Shown here: piece after piece, positions 1 to 10,245 of the stretch
Position numbering within the stretch: the first letter of the stretch is position 1
Layout: each line of letters begins with the position of its first letter
Source of the DNA: Agrostemma githago
Lineage: Eukaryota; Streptophyta; Magnoliopsida; Caryophyllales; Caryophyllaceae
Length of the DNA: 64,000 nucleotides
Direction: 5' to 3'
NCBI GenBank assembly: GCA_958450325.1
Contig: OY288257.1
Location: 15,581,873 to 15,645,872, forward strand
Notes under the pieces: model-generated
Databases searched by the model: none
What the model saw: the letters and a program-made list of their open reading frames with translations, nothing else
Told to the model about the DNA's origin: nothing
Position numbers and translations under genes: made by a program

Positions 1-690
1 CCCGGGATCCTAGAGACCCCTTCAATGGGGGTGGTAGTGGTGCGTCAGCTAGTTTCACTATTAGGTGAGTGGATTGAAAACAGTTTGTAGTTTCTAAATG
101 CTTGTTGAAAAAACAGTTTGTAACAACACTTTTAATTTAGTGTATTCATGACGTTTGCGTACTTGGTTGCCAAATTTGGAGTGTGAAGCTTGCGTAACGT
201 TTGGAACAACGTTTGGAATGATGTTTGGGATGTATTGTGGTTGTTGGTTTGTTTTATTGTGCAAATTTTGGCTAGAAAAATAATAATTATAACCGGCCTA
301 TTTCAGGTACAACAACGACTGATTTCAGTAGCTAATTTTTCTATTTAGCGACCGAAATCAGTCGCTGTATGACGCTGTATGTCGCCACATCACCCCATTT
401 AGCGATTGAAATCAGTCGCTAACTGACGCCATTAGCGACTGATATCAGTCGCTAATTGACGCCTTTAGCGACTGATTTCAGTCGCTAAAGTGAGAGCTTA
501 GCGACTGATTTCAGTCGCTAAATTTAGCGACTGAAATCAGTCGCGCGTTTATTTAGCGACTGAAATCAGTCGCTAGATGCGACTAACTGTAGCGACAATC
601 GCTTAGCGACTGTTAGCAGTCGCGCGTCTCTTTTTAGCTACAGATGACGGTAGCTAAACTCAGTCGCCAAATACTTAAACTGTTTTAGTG
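1..690. mobile_element. CACTA-type DNA transposon, right-hand end (left end outside window)
   Basis: The segment ends in CTGTTTTAGTG at 680-690, whose reverse complement starts CACTAAAACAG and so has the CACTA signature. Just inside lies a dense palindromic subterminal array (313-668), as expected of En/Spm-like elements. At 691 the sequence switches abruptly to an open gag-pro frame of a gypsy element, so the transposon appears to have inserted into that element; the next three bases, CGA, are the candidate 3-bp target duplication. The left end is beyond the window, so the duplication cannot be checked. No transposase is visible; 1-290 is AT-rich without a gene. Confidence 0.55.
313..668. 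repeat. Subterminal palindromic array, GCGACTGAAATCAGTCGC type
   Basis: About eight copies of a near-perfect palindrome (TAGCGACTGATTTCAGTCGC and variants) are spaced 10-40 bases apart, in both ATTTC and GAAAT forms. Later copies drift (TGTTAGCAGTCG). Dense repeats like this near CACTA ends are usually transposase-binding sites; that role is inferred from family knowledge. Confidence 0.75.
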
Positions 691-692
691 CG

Positions 693-1333
693 ATGCCGGC
701 TGTCAGACGAGTCGTAGGGGCCGAAAGCGACAGCTTCGCGAGCTCCGCAACCAGATTTGTTATGCAAAGAGGGCCGAAAGTCCGACCGCCCTAACCCTCA
801 GCCTAACCCCGGAGGACGTAGGTCGAGTAGTGTACCCCCACAGTGACCCACTGGTCCTGTCACTGGTCATCAATAACCACATAGTAAAGAGATGTATGGT
901 AGACACATGCACGTACACTAACCTGCTGTAAAAAGAAGTGTTCGACAAAATGAACTTGGAAAAGAGGCATCTTAAGCCTGCCCCCGGATCCCTCTACGGT
1001 TTCAACGGCGCAGGCGTCGTCCCGATGGGCGTTATCGAGCCACCTGTCACATTTGGAGAGAGAGCCTCGGCCAGAAACATCCGAGCATCTTTCGTGGTGG
1101 TCGACGCTAAATCATCCTATAACGCCCTGATTAGCCGAGCCACTCTTGACGGGGTTGAAGCTGCTATCTCTAGCCGAGCACTGACAGTGGCGTATGTGAC
1201 CGACTTCGGGATGGAAGGAAAAGTACATGGCGATCAAGAATTTGTTCGCCAATGCTACTCAGTAGCCCTGCAGACCCATGAGGCTGAGCAGAAAGGGAAA
1301 AGAAACGAATGTAGCTCCCCTACCAGGGAATGA
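693..1333 (+). pseudogene. Element G gag-pro C-terminus with aspartic protease
   Basis: From 693 the frame reads through an RxLRNQICYAKRAESPT-like gag tail into CMVDTC at about 889-909. In element D the same place has CMVDTGAYTNLL, the retropepsin DTG. Here the glycine is replaced by cysteine and a TAA stop follows TNLL at 928-930. The reading resumes to 1333 with the conserved flap and core (VVDAKSSYNALISRATLDGV). The role would be polyprotein processing in the retrotransposon particle. The mutated active site and the stop make it non-functional. Confidence 0.8.
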
Positions 1334-1349
1334 GAGATTCCGGCCGACC

Positions 1350-2236
1350 AGCTAGCCATCGAAAAATTGACTGACCGCCCAGAACCTGGGGGCGAGAGCA
1401 TGCTGGTGAAGCTAGAACTAGGAAGGCCGGTCCTCGTCGGTACTGACTTGAAAGACTCATACAGGAAATAATTGATCAAGGTATTGCAAGACAACAGAGA
1501 TGTCTTCGCCTACTCGGCTGATGAAATGCCGGGGGTTGACCCAAGCCACATCGTGCACAAGCTGAATGTTGACCCTAGCGCCAGGCCAGTAAAGCAGAAG
1601 AAGAGGTACATGTTAGCTGAGAAGGACCAGGCTATTAAGGAGGAAATTGAGAAACACCTAAAAGACGACTTCATTGAAAGCTGTGACTACCCAGTGTGGC
1701 TGGCCAATGTGGTGATGGTAAAGAAAGCATCGGGGGCCTGGAGGATGTGCGTGGATTTCACCAACCTCAACAAGGCATGCCCGAAGGATTGTTATCCCAT
1801 GCCGAGGATTGACCAGCTGGTCGACGCTACCAGCGAGCACTCGATGTTAAGCTTTCTAGACGCTTTCTCGAGGTACCATTAGGTATACATGTGGCATCTA
1901 GACAGGGTGAAGTGTGCATTCATCACGAGCGCTGGAATGTTCATGTACAAGATGATGCCCTTCGGCCTCAAAAATGCAGGAGCGACCTACCAACGTCTGG
2001 TAGACCAGGTCTTCAAGAAGCAGAAAGGCAGGAACCTGGAGGCATACGTGGACGATGACATAGTAAAGAGTAAGAGGGATGAGGAGCATCTAGAAGATCT
2101 GAAGGAAACCTTCACCTCCCTCCGAGCTTATCCGATGAAGCTGAACCCCAAGAAATGCACCTTCGGGGTTCGGTCCGGCAAATTTCTTGGGTTTATGGTC
2201 AGCGCCGGGGCATCAATGCCAATCCAGAGAAGGTAA
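1350..2236 (+). pseudogene. Element G reverse transcriptase (broken)
   Basis: The RT leader DNRDVFAYSADEMPG is followed by the fingers (KQKKRYMLAEKDQAIKEE), ANVVMVKKASGAWRMCVDF, and a motif A region reading SMLSFLDAFSRYH and then a TAG at 1880. The frame resumes with VKCAFITSAGMFMYKMMPFGLKNAGATYQR and the catalytic AYVDDD. The polymerase motif is intact, but at least two in-frame stops (around 1468 and 1880) and a frame change near 2230 interrupt it. The lineage is Tat-like by motif memory. Confidence 0.85.
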
Positions 2237-3390
2237 AAGCCATCTAGGACCTACCAGAACCGAGGACGATCAGAGACATACAACGGCTGATCGGCCGGAT
2301 GGTCGCCCTGGCACGGTTCATAGCCAGGTCTGTTGATAAATCAACACCCTTCTTCAAAATTTTGAAAGAAATCAAATAGTTTAAATGGGAAACATAACAA
2401 AAAGAGGCTTTCGAGCAGTTGAAAGAGCACCTAAAGCAGTTGCCGACCGTAGCAAGGCCGGTGACAAGGGAGAAACTCTTCCTGTACATAGCAGTTACCA
2501 ACTCGATTGCGAGTGCGGTTATCTTAAGAGAAGAGGTCGGGGTCCAACAGTCGATCTATTTCGTAAGTCATGCTCTAGGGACGGATGAGAAGAACTACCC
2601 GGTGGTTGAGAAAGCGACATATGCGATGGTCATTGCAGCACGAAAACTCAGACCGTACTTTGACGCACACCCAGACGTCGTACTCACCGACTAGCCCTTA
2701 GAGAAAGTCCTTGGAAAGTTTGAGAAATCTGGAAGGTTGCTAAATTGGGCTATAGAACTGAGCGGACCAGGAATATCCTACCAGCTCAGGGCCGCCATCA
2801 AGGCACATGCCCTGGCAGACTTCCTAGCTGAATGTTCCCACCAAGAGGAAGATGACCCCCCGACCGGGGAATGGCTAGCGTACATAGATGGCTCGTCCAC
2901 GGCCAATGGTGCGGGGACAGGGGTCGTACTAACCAGCCCTGAAGGGGTCGACTTCGAACACGCCCTTAGATTCATCTTCCCAGCATCCAATATTGAGGCT
3001 GAATATGAGGCCGTCCTGGAAGGCATCTACCTAGCTTTGGCAGTATGAGCAAAGAGAATCGTCCTGGCCACCGACTCCCAACTTATTGCAAATTAGATCA
3101 ACGGGGAGTACGAAGCTAGGGACCAGAACATGGTCTCATACCCGGAGAAGGTTGAGCAAGAGTTGTCAAAACTAAAATCCTACGAAGTTATGCAGGTTCC
3201 CAGATCGCAGAATAACCGAGCTGATGCCCTATCCAAGCTAGCAAGCTCTAGCCTCCAGGACATCAGAAGGTCGGTCTGGGTCGATGTGATACAGGATAGA
3301 TCGACAACGCCCCACCAACAAGTCGGCCTGGTAGTAGAGTTAGAAGCTGAGAGCTGGATTACACCGATCATCAGATTCACAAGGAACGCC
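2237..3390 (+). pseudogene. Element G RT connection and RNase H (broken)
   Basis: Three frames together give the RT thumb/connection (IRDIQRLIGRMVALARFIAR), FKILKEI, the tether ending at ELSGPGISYQLR, and then RNase H. The catalytic positions are visible: IDGSSTANGAG (D), NIEAEYEAVL (E), LATDSQLIAN (D) and NRADALSKLA (D). Stops occur at about 2693, 3046 and 3095. After SWITPIIRF the reading leaves the family and the integrase is missing. Confidence 0.8.
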
Positions 3391-4484
3391 CGTGGATCCA
3401 TGCTGTCAAAGCGGTGTCCTTTACCCTGCACCGAAAAATCAAATTACCCCTGCGTGATGACATTACCACCTTAGAGGCAACACCCATGACCGTGGCCAGT
3501 TGAAATGCCACGAACTGTCTCGGTACGGATCATTGAGGCTTTGACTTCGGGGGGATGATTGAGGAAGACTTCCTCTTCAGGCCCTATTTCACTACCAGCA
3601 TTGATACAATGCTGCATAAATTGGGGTACTTCCCAGGCCAGGGGCGATCTCTAGGCTATATCTTCCAGATGGGAAGATCATTGAGGTCCTGAAAGACGAG
3701 GACTCCCACTTCGGCCTAGGGTATGCCATAACACCGAGCAATGTCCTCCGAGCAGACACAGAGAAGGCCTGTAATGTTATTAAGGGTATGCACTTGAGCC
3801 CTTATAACCCACGGCTGACCAATTACTTCATCGCGTAGGTATTTGGGACCATCCAAGTTGGCCTAAACCAACCAATCGTTGTGCACTCCGAGACCAAACT
3901 GGCCCGGGACTGCAACTACATCCCGGATGAGGTGTTCACTCTCATCCAGTCGGAACCCGGGGAGGATTCCGACAATTTTAAGCCTCCGCTGGGGCTACTA
4001 TTCGAGGAAGACAGGATGACCCCGACTCCAAAAGAAGACCTGGTCAACCTCATCCTCCGCAGCAGCAGGTTTGACCCGACCAAGTTGATCTCAGAAGTTG
4101 GCTTTGAAACGGGAAGCAGAGCATGGAGGAAGACTGTCAAATGGATCGACAGTCAAGGAAGGATCTACAAGCTGGTCGCTGGTGAAGAAGAAATGCCTCC
4201 TACTGATTCTAAGTCAGCGTCCGAGTCAGAGTCTAAGGTCGAGTCTAGGGGGTCCGGTGCTAAAGTCCAACCTGTAACCCCTCTCCCTTTAGTCACTCCT
4301 GTTGGTGCCTCGGGGCCTTCTCATCCCGCCACTGACCAACGATCAGATGACTGCTCTGTTTGAGTTGTTTCCCAAATTTGCAATTAATAATAATAACCGT
4401 TCTGCTTACGAGTTGTTTCTTATTAACTGCAATTCTGGTTTTGAAACTATTTTATGCAATAATGACATTGAGAAACCCAACTAA
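3386..4484 (+). pseudogene. Ogre/Tat-like gag-pro linker remnant with G-patch-like motif; includes open frame 3881-4363
   Basis: Frames here read AVKAVSFTLHRKIKLPLRD, then TMLHKLGYFPGQGRSLG, then FGLGYAITP, then a 160-codon open frame (3881-4363) rich in acidic and serine residues near its end (SASESESKVESRG). The order 'WIHxxGAVxSTLHxKIKF ... LGYFPGxGxG ... GLGY' is one I associate with the region between protease and RT in Ogre-like polyproteins; this is memory-based. It differs from element G in sequence, so the junction near 3386 is a recombination or nested-insertion boundary. A stop near 3836 and frame changes show decay. I cannot assign a function to the 3881-4363 product. Confidence 0.45.
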
Positions 4485-5365
4485 TAGGTACCCTTACTTC
4501 CTCATCTGATCGAGCAGTTAGTGTAACACCGTGATTTTATAAATTAAATTAATTTAAAGTTATGTTCGTATTTTATTTTGTTTACGATTTAACTCGTAAT
4601 TCTTAAAATTATTATAAAACGAATTTATCGTTTAAATCGTTTCAAACTCCTAAAATTCTATTTGTCTCGGAAACTTTTCTTATATTTAAAACATATTTTT
4701 ATTTCAGTTTCGATCTATTTTACCCATTTAGTTTAATTCTTATCGAAAGTTTATTTCGACGATTTAAATTCTAATTTCTTTTTATTTATTTATATTTAAG
4801 CTCGAATTTTCTAATTTTCGGCTCAAAGCTCATTTATTTTAAGTTTCGTCAAAACATTTATTATCTTCTTTGAGAAATCAATTTAATTCACTTTATCGAA
4901 AATTTATTATTTATCGGGAAATACTATTTCTTCGTCTAACTACAGTATTTATTTCTATAAGCTTCATTTTCGTCTTGAATATTTTATTTACTCATTTTAT
5001 TTGACGGCCCGATTATTTATTAATTTTATTAACTCGTTCTAATTCGATTCGTGGGTCAGTCAACTTATCGTTACAGAATTCGTCTCCTACCCGATTTCAT
5101 CTTGAAATCCGTATACTTTTTGATAAATTGTATTCATCCCACTTATACTAAGGTTCATTTCACTTTCCCACCTTTTTATTTTTCCCACTTGATTAATGTA
5201 CTCCTTCCCTTTCCTCCACTCTAATGTTCCACCGCTTCATCCCCCTTTTCTTTTCTTCTTGATATCCTCCGTACCACCTCTTCATTCATCCTTAATCTGA
5301 CGCTCAACTCACCAACTCTTTCATTTTCTTTCTTCTTCACCGTCATCCTCGGTCTGCATTTGTTT

Positions 5366-5464
5366 TTGCTGCTGCTGCTGCTGCAATTCGCTACTGCTGC
5401 TGCGGTACGCCCCTGCTGCTGCTGTACGTCGCTGATGCTGCTGTACATCGCTGCTGCTGTTACT
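5366..5464. repeat. CTG/TGCTGC trinucleotide-rich stretch
   Basis: Interrupted runs of GCTGCTGCTG alternate with GCTACTGC and TGTACGTCGCTG. It lies inside the AT-rich LTR-like block. Confidence 0.8.
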
Positions 5465-7465
5465 ATGCAGCTACTGCTACTGTGAGGTTGTCCGTTTCTT
5501 CTTCTCCGTTTCCGTCTTCTTCTTCTGCTTCGTTGTTGCGGTCTTCATCGTCGAAACTCGGTGAGCAATCTGTTCTTTGCTCTTCTTCCTCGTTTGGTCT
5601 GTTGATGGTCCGTTTTACCAGTTTCGTTTTGCTGCTGGTTTCCGTTTCTGCCTTTTCGTTCGTTCTTCTTTTCTTCTTCTCCGTCTTCTTTTCTTTTTTC
5701 CTCATTCTGCATCTGCTGCTCTTCGTTGCTGTTTCTGTTGATGTTCGAGTGGATTTGTCATCATTTATTGCTGCCTGTTGTTCTCGTGCTGCTACTGTAT
5801 ACGTGGTCACTACTGCTCGTTTTCGATTTCATTTCTCGTTCGCTATTCCTCAGTTCTTTCTCCTTGTTTACCTTCTTCCTATCATTTTTTGTTGTTGTTT
5901 GCTACGTTCTGTTTGTCGCTAGAGTTGCTTTTGTCGTGCCCGCTGTTGTTGGCTGCTTCTGTTCGTCTCGTCGCTACCTGTGATGTTTAACATCGTCATC
6001 GTTCCAGTTCCGTACTGTTGCTGCTGTTTCTTCTTCTTTTCTCCCTCTTTTCTTCTTCTTCGTTTGTTGTTGTTATTGTCGACAATGCTGCTGTTCTCAT
6101 TCCTTTCCGATTCTTTAAACTCTCCTTATCTTTAATCTCGTCTTTCCTCTTGGTCTTGTTCGGGATCGTTGCCGCTGTTTTGTCAATGTTCCGCTCGTTC
6201 TGCTGCTATTAACGTGATGTCATTTTGCTTCTATTTTTGTCGCATCGTTTCCCTTTCCATCTTGAATCGTATTCATCTCATTCTTTTATTTTGTCTACTC
6301 GATTGTCGTGATGAATCTAACTCGAAGACTAGCGATTCTACAATTTGAAGCTTAAAGACGTTCTATTAAGCTTCCGGAGTTTGGACTACGAGGACATGAT
6401 TATCGAAGGTTTCGACTCAAGTTAACTTTAGGACGTTACTCGATTTTATATCGTATGTTTGAGTAGTAGTATGTAGTAAATATTTTAACTTCGTTTTTCT
6501 AATTTTAGCTATTTATTATTGCTAATAATATTAATTTTAAATCGTATGCCTTATCAATATTTTTATAATTTTCGATATTGTTTTATAAAGCGTTAGTAAT
6601 TTTATTATTTAAGATCGTTATAATATTTTGTTGGTTATCGTGACACTAGTAACTAATTAATAACGATTTTATATTTTCTTCGTATTTCGTTAATTTATAA
6701 TTTTTAACTCAAAATTGTATTTTTGTATTATGATTGAGGTTTGTATATTTGTTTAATAAATTAATTTTGTTTTACGACTTATATTAATAAATGAGAAAGT
6801 AGTCGATTTTGTTTTAAATATATTTTTAGTCGAGACTATTTTCCCTAATAATTTCTCATTTATCTACGTTTGACTATTTTTAGTAAAATTCATATTATTT
6901 ATTTACTAAAAGCTATTTGCTAAAAATAATTTGAAACCTTTGTAAAATTCATTTCGTTATAAAACTCGTTGACTCAATTAATTTGGATATTATTTTTCTT
7001 AAAACTTCTCGTTTCTAAAATTTATAGTTTTAACTCGATTTCCTAATTATTTATAAAATACTATATATTGACTTAATATATTTTATTTACATTTTGAATA
7101 ACGAATTTAGAAATATATTAAGTTACGATAACAACGATAATAAAATGTTAATTTCGTTAAAAATGCTATTTTTAATACATTCCACTAATTTTAATAACTT
7201 ACGTATTTTCTGTAACAATATTTATATTTTAAGTAAGTTTCTAAAATTAGTAATTTTCTATTTATAGAAAGTTTCCCTTTTAATATAAATTGTTTAATTT
7301 TTTTTTTATCTTCATATTATTTATAATGATTATTTATTCTCAATATAGATAATGACTTGTTTTGGAGTTATGGAATAAGAACAAGTGTGAGGTTAGAGTA
7401 ATATATTCTAGGGTTTACGGTTTTGCCATCAACTATAAGGCTAGTGTATCATGAATCGGTACATT

Positions 7466-7611
7466 GGTTGTTGAACCGGGTGACAGGTATCCCGGGAGTT
7501 GTGTACATTTTGACCTTAAGCTTAGGCCTCGCAATAAGTCGCCTTCATAAGTTGAACTGGGTGACAGGTAATCCCAGGAGGGGTGTACATTGTCTTAAAC
7601 TTGCTATAACA
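7466..7611 (+). repeat. Imperfect direct duplication, about 80-bp unit
   Basis: GAACCGGGTGACAGGTATCC followed by GGGAGTTGTGTACATT (from about 7471) is repeated as GAACTGGGTGACAGGTAATC and GGAGGGGTGTACATT (from about 7553). Confidence 0.7.
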
Positions 7612-7946
7612 TAGTACTCCGTATCATGTACGGAGTAACACTCAACTTACATGTATTAGTCAAAAAATTTACTGTACTTTTTTTTTTTCGAAATCTTTCA
7701 TTTATGTCTTTATCTCAATTACTTATCCGTTGTATACTAGCGATATCTTTCATTTTACATTAGTAAAAGTTATAAAAATTTGATATTCTTTATGTACTCA
7801 TAAACACGAATCAAACAAAATCTCACATGACTATATTCTCACCTATAGATTGTCGAGAATATCAAAGATTCCCCTTAATTGTAGAATGGAGGGAGTAATA
7901 ACGGATATGCTAAAATAGTCAAATAGAATGGAGGGAGTAATAGCGG
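7612..7946. mobile_element. Stowaway-like MITE remnant with duplicated right end
   Basis: TACTCCGTATCATG followed by TACGGAGTA forms a perfect 9-bp inverted repeat at the left (about 7615-7637). On the right, TAGAATGGAGGGAGTAATA occurs twice (about 7882 and 7924), each copy carrying the complement of the Stowaway terminal word CTCCCTCC. No coding capacity. The edges are approximate. Confidence 0.5.
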
Positions 7947-8039
7947 GGTAAATATTTACCGGCCAAAATGACACCCAATTTCGACCCAAAAAAAAAGAAC
8001 CTAAAAAATGACAGCCAAAACCATTTTGTAATAAAATAG

Positions 8040-8338
8040 AACACGTGTTAAGCCAATTAATCAACATACAAAAATATACGGAGTACCATTACCAACGACT
8101 TTACTTTTTCTCCCCTCTTCTCTATCTTTCTGCTTACTTAATCCTTCTTCTTCGTCTTTATCTCTTTCTGACGACACCTCATTTCCCGGCGAACCCGACC
8201 CGAATTCACTATTCACTCTGCTTTCTCCGGCGAATAATCTTCGTTTCTCGCGAATTCTCAAGTTTCACTTCACTTCCTTCGCCGGCGATTTCTCTTCGGC
8301 GTAACCCTAATTTCAATCGATTTTTCTGATAATCTGAG
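8040..8338 (+). promoter_or_regulatory. Beta-tubulin-like promoter-proximal region and 5'UTR exon
   Basis: A G-box CACGTG lies at 8042-8047. It is followed by a CT-rich leader (CTTTTTCTCCCCTCTTCTCT) typical of plant housekeeping 5'UTRs and by CCGGCG-rich sequence ending ...AATCTGA before the donor GTATATC at 8339. No convincing TATA box was found. The start of transcription is not determinable here. Confidence 0.45.
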
Positions 8339-9140
8339 GTATATCTTTGCTTCTTTACTTTTATATTTGATAATCTGATCTCAAGATCTTCGCAATTTGC
8401 GTTCGAATTTCGAATTACTGTGATGTTTAATCGTTTGATGTTCTTTGAATTTTGTTTGATACTATTGAAATTAGTGATGTTTTAGAAATTGGAGAGTTGA
8501 AGTAGTTGTTTTACGTTTTTGTCGTAAATCTAGGGTTCTTTGGATTCAATTCGATGTTATCTGTAAAAATTGCTGCAATTCGATGCAAACGAACAAATTG
8601 ATGTTTATGTTGAGGATTTTGGTGTTAATTTGAGTTTTGCCTTTGTTTGAAGTTTAATTGAGGTGATTATGCCTGGATTTTGCTTAGATGTTGTCATTGA
8701 TTTGTGTATATGTCAGATCTTATGATCTTCTCAATTTGTGCTCGAATTTCGAATTACTGTTTTGTCGTAAATCTAGGGTTCTTTGCATTCAATTCGATGT
8801 TATCCGTAAATTTTTTAATTCAAGGTAAATAAGAACAAATTGATGCTTATCTTGAGGATTTTGATGTTAATTAAGCTGAAGTTTCTGTTTAATTTGAGTT
8901 TTGCTGATCATTTTAATATAATTAAGCTGAGCATTGCATCCGTTCTTTGCATTCAATTCGATGTTATCCGTAAAAATTGCTCTAATTCGATGCAAATAAG
9001 AACAAATTGATGTTTATCTCGAGAATTTTGATATTAATTAAGCTGAAGTTTCGGTTTAATTTGAGTTTTGCTGGGCATTGCATCGGTGATGTCGATTCTC
9101 GTATGTTACAGTTTTACTAATGTACTCGTATGTTTTATAG
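8339..9140 (+). other. Leader intron of the beta-tubulin-like gene, with three internal repeats
   Basis: The donor GTATATC at 8339 and the acceptor TTTTATAG at 9140 sit nine bases before the ATG at 9150. T-rich sequence supports an intron. Three copies of a block of about 100-120 bp (TTCGATGTTATCYGTAAA ... AATTTGAGTTTTGC) start near 8551, 8789 and 8958. 5'UTR introns are known in plant tubulin genes; the splice sites here are predicted by eye. Confidence 0.55.
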
Positions 9141-9149
9141 ATCAGGAAA

Positions 9150-9312
9150 ATGAGAGAAATCCTACACATTCAGGGTGGTCAGTGCGGAAACCAAATCGGG
9201 TCTAAATTCTGGGAGGTAGTCTGTGACGAGCATGGCGTCGATCCAACTGGGAGGTATGTTGGTACCTCCGACTTGCAGTTATGCCTTCTAACAACCGAAG
9301 AAGACTCAAATC
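9150..9312 (+). pseudogene. Beta-tubulin N-terminal fragment (44 codons), 5' exon of a chimeric gene
   Basis: The start ATG opens with MREILHIQGGQCGNQIG, the hallmark beta-tubulin N-terminus. It includes the MREI tetrapeptide used in tubulin mRNA autoregulation and the nucleotide-contacting GGQCGNQIG loop. Homology runs through WEVVCDEHG and TGRY to DLQL (residue 44) and then stops; the next residues CLLTTEEDSNR are not tubulin. A good donor (GTATGT) follows at 9313. Plant beta-tubulin first exons normally code for about 130 residues (from memory), so this is a truncated copy. It cannot make tubulin, which needs about 445 residues. Without splicing the frame would end at 9341. Confidence 0.85.
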
Positions 9313-9845
9313 GTATGTTTTTTCTTTTCTTCTTACCCTGATTTTATTGTATGTATGTTTAATTTCAAGTTTTCGTTAAAACATTCTACAATTTCAATTA
9401 TTTAGGGTTTCCTAAATCGGGTTTTTGTGATGATCAATTGAGCTGATTTCTGGTATGATTCCTATTTCCCGATTTCTAATTGATTTGATTTCGTGATCAT
9501 CTTTCGATTCGATTTCGAGTTTTCTGATGAGAAATTTTGTTTAAAACTTTTGGATTTTGAATCTAATACAATGAATTGCTAGATTGAATGATTTCTTTTA
9601 CCCTAAATTCCATAAGTTTGATTTTAATTTGTTAATTTACCTAATTCAAGTTGTTTTTAATCAGTTTTGTGTATGTTAAATTCTTGAATTGATATCAAAC
9701 TGATCTAACAGTGTGAAATATTTCCGTTTTTGGTTGCATAGAGTCGCATAGATGATTTGGTAATATATACATAATACTTGTCTCTTCGATTTAGGAGATA
9801 AAATTACTTCTAGATTTCTAATATGACTTAGTTTTAATCCTGCAG
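9313..9845 (+). other. Predicted intron of the chimeric gene
   Basis: T-rich sequence lies between the donor GTATGT (9313) and the acceptor CCTGCAG (9845). No gene or repeat is evident inside. Splicing would join phase 1 to phase 1, keeping the tubulin frame open into the next exon as RVDLHSGSQTLAFNHSS. Confidence 0.45.
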
Positions 9846-9968
9846 GCGTGGACCTTCATTCGGGTAGTCAGACTCTCGCTTTCAATCATTCTTCTGTTAC
9901 TTGTGTGGGATCAGCAGATGCAACTCATTTCCGTTGACAGTGTTCAAGATCCCACACCGGAAAGAAAG
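9846..9968 (+). pseudogene. Non-tubulin exon of chimeric gene, frameshifted
   Basis: In the frame inherited from the tubulin fragment it reads VDLHSGSQTLAFNHSSVTCV and on to THFR, then a TGA. The +1 frame instead stays open as QLISVDSVQDPTPERK up to a donor GTATAC at 9969. Both halves look like genuine protein in different frames, which suggests one small indel around 9925. The family is not recognised with confidence. Confidence 0.4.
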
Positions 9969-10037
9969 GTATACCTGTATCATTTGTCACTTAACTCATT
10001 TCTGTGTAATAAAATCTTGCTACCATTCAATCTTCAG

Positions 10038-10245
10038 AATCATGTGGAGCAGGACAAACCCGACAAGGAAAAGGAAAAGATGCATATGATGGCTCAGGGA
10101 AAACGGGTTGATTAGAACAACAATATATCCAAGCTATCTTCATCTATATCTAGACTTGCAACACCTCTTCGTTCTAAAAAGGAAGTTAATGCTACTCCTA
10201 ACGCAAAGGTTTCCCTCCTATCATCATCATCTCGTGCTAGACTTG
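10038..10245 (+). pseudogene. Lys/Ser-rich exon, possibly WVD2/TPX2-like; 5' part, cut by element A
   Basis: After the acceptor TCTTCAG, in phase with the previous PERK frame, it reads NHVEQDKPDKEKEKMHMMAQ, a TAG where Q is likely, then SSSISRLATPLRSKKEVNAT and SSSSRARL. It ends at the element A target site ACTTG (10241-10245). Basic, Ser/Thr-Pro-rich text with 'RLATPLRSKKE' recalls the linker of plant WVD2-like/TPX2-family microtubule-associated proteins, but this is a weak resemblance from memory. It continues at 19546. Confidence 0.35.

Larger units (their letters stand above)
691..3390 (+). mobile_element. Element G: decayed Tat-lineage Ty3/gypsy retrotransposon fragment
   Basis: Contiguous protease, RT and RNase H homology runs in the plus direction but is split over several frames with many stops. 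The protein is very close to element D (28969-41145), for example the shared stretches EEFDKMNLEKRHLKPAPGSLYGF-like and SLQDIRRSVWVDV. No LTR, PBS or integrase is present. The 5' boundary is the CACTA end at 690. The 3' boundary is where similarity stops, around 3380-3390. It is a dead fragment. Confidence 0.85.
4522..7611 (+). mobile_element. Putative solo LTR or LTR-like block, TGTAACACC...TATAACA
   Basis: This AT-rich, gene-free block starts TGTAACACCGTGATTT, a start typical of plant gypsy LTRs, and could end at TATAACA (7611). It contains a CTG/CTA-rich stretch (5366-5464), a long pyrimidine-rich stretch (about 5480-6200) and an imperfect duplication at its right end. Flanking bases (GTTAG and TAGTA) do not form a clean 5-bp duplication, so the right edge is uncertain. 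Long open frames in the pyrimidine-rich stretch are low-complexity and are not called as genes. Confidence 0.4.

Noticed and set aside
5480..6212. Overlapping long open frames on both strands
   Set aside because: Pyrimidine-rich low-complexity DNA without stops. Products are Ser/Phe/Leu or Lys/Glu runs with no recognisable domain.
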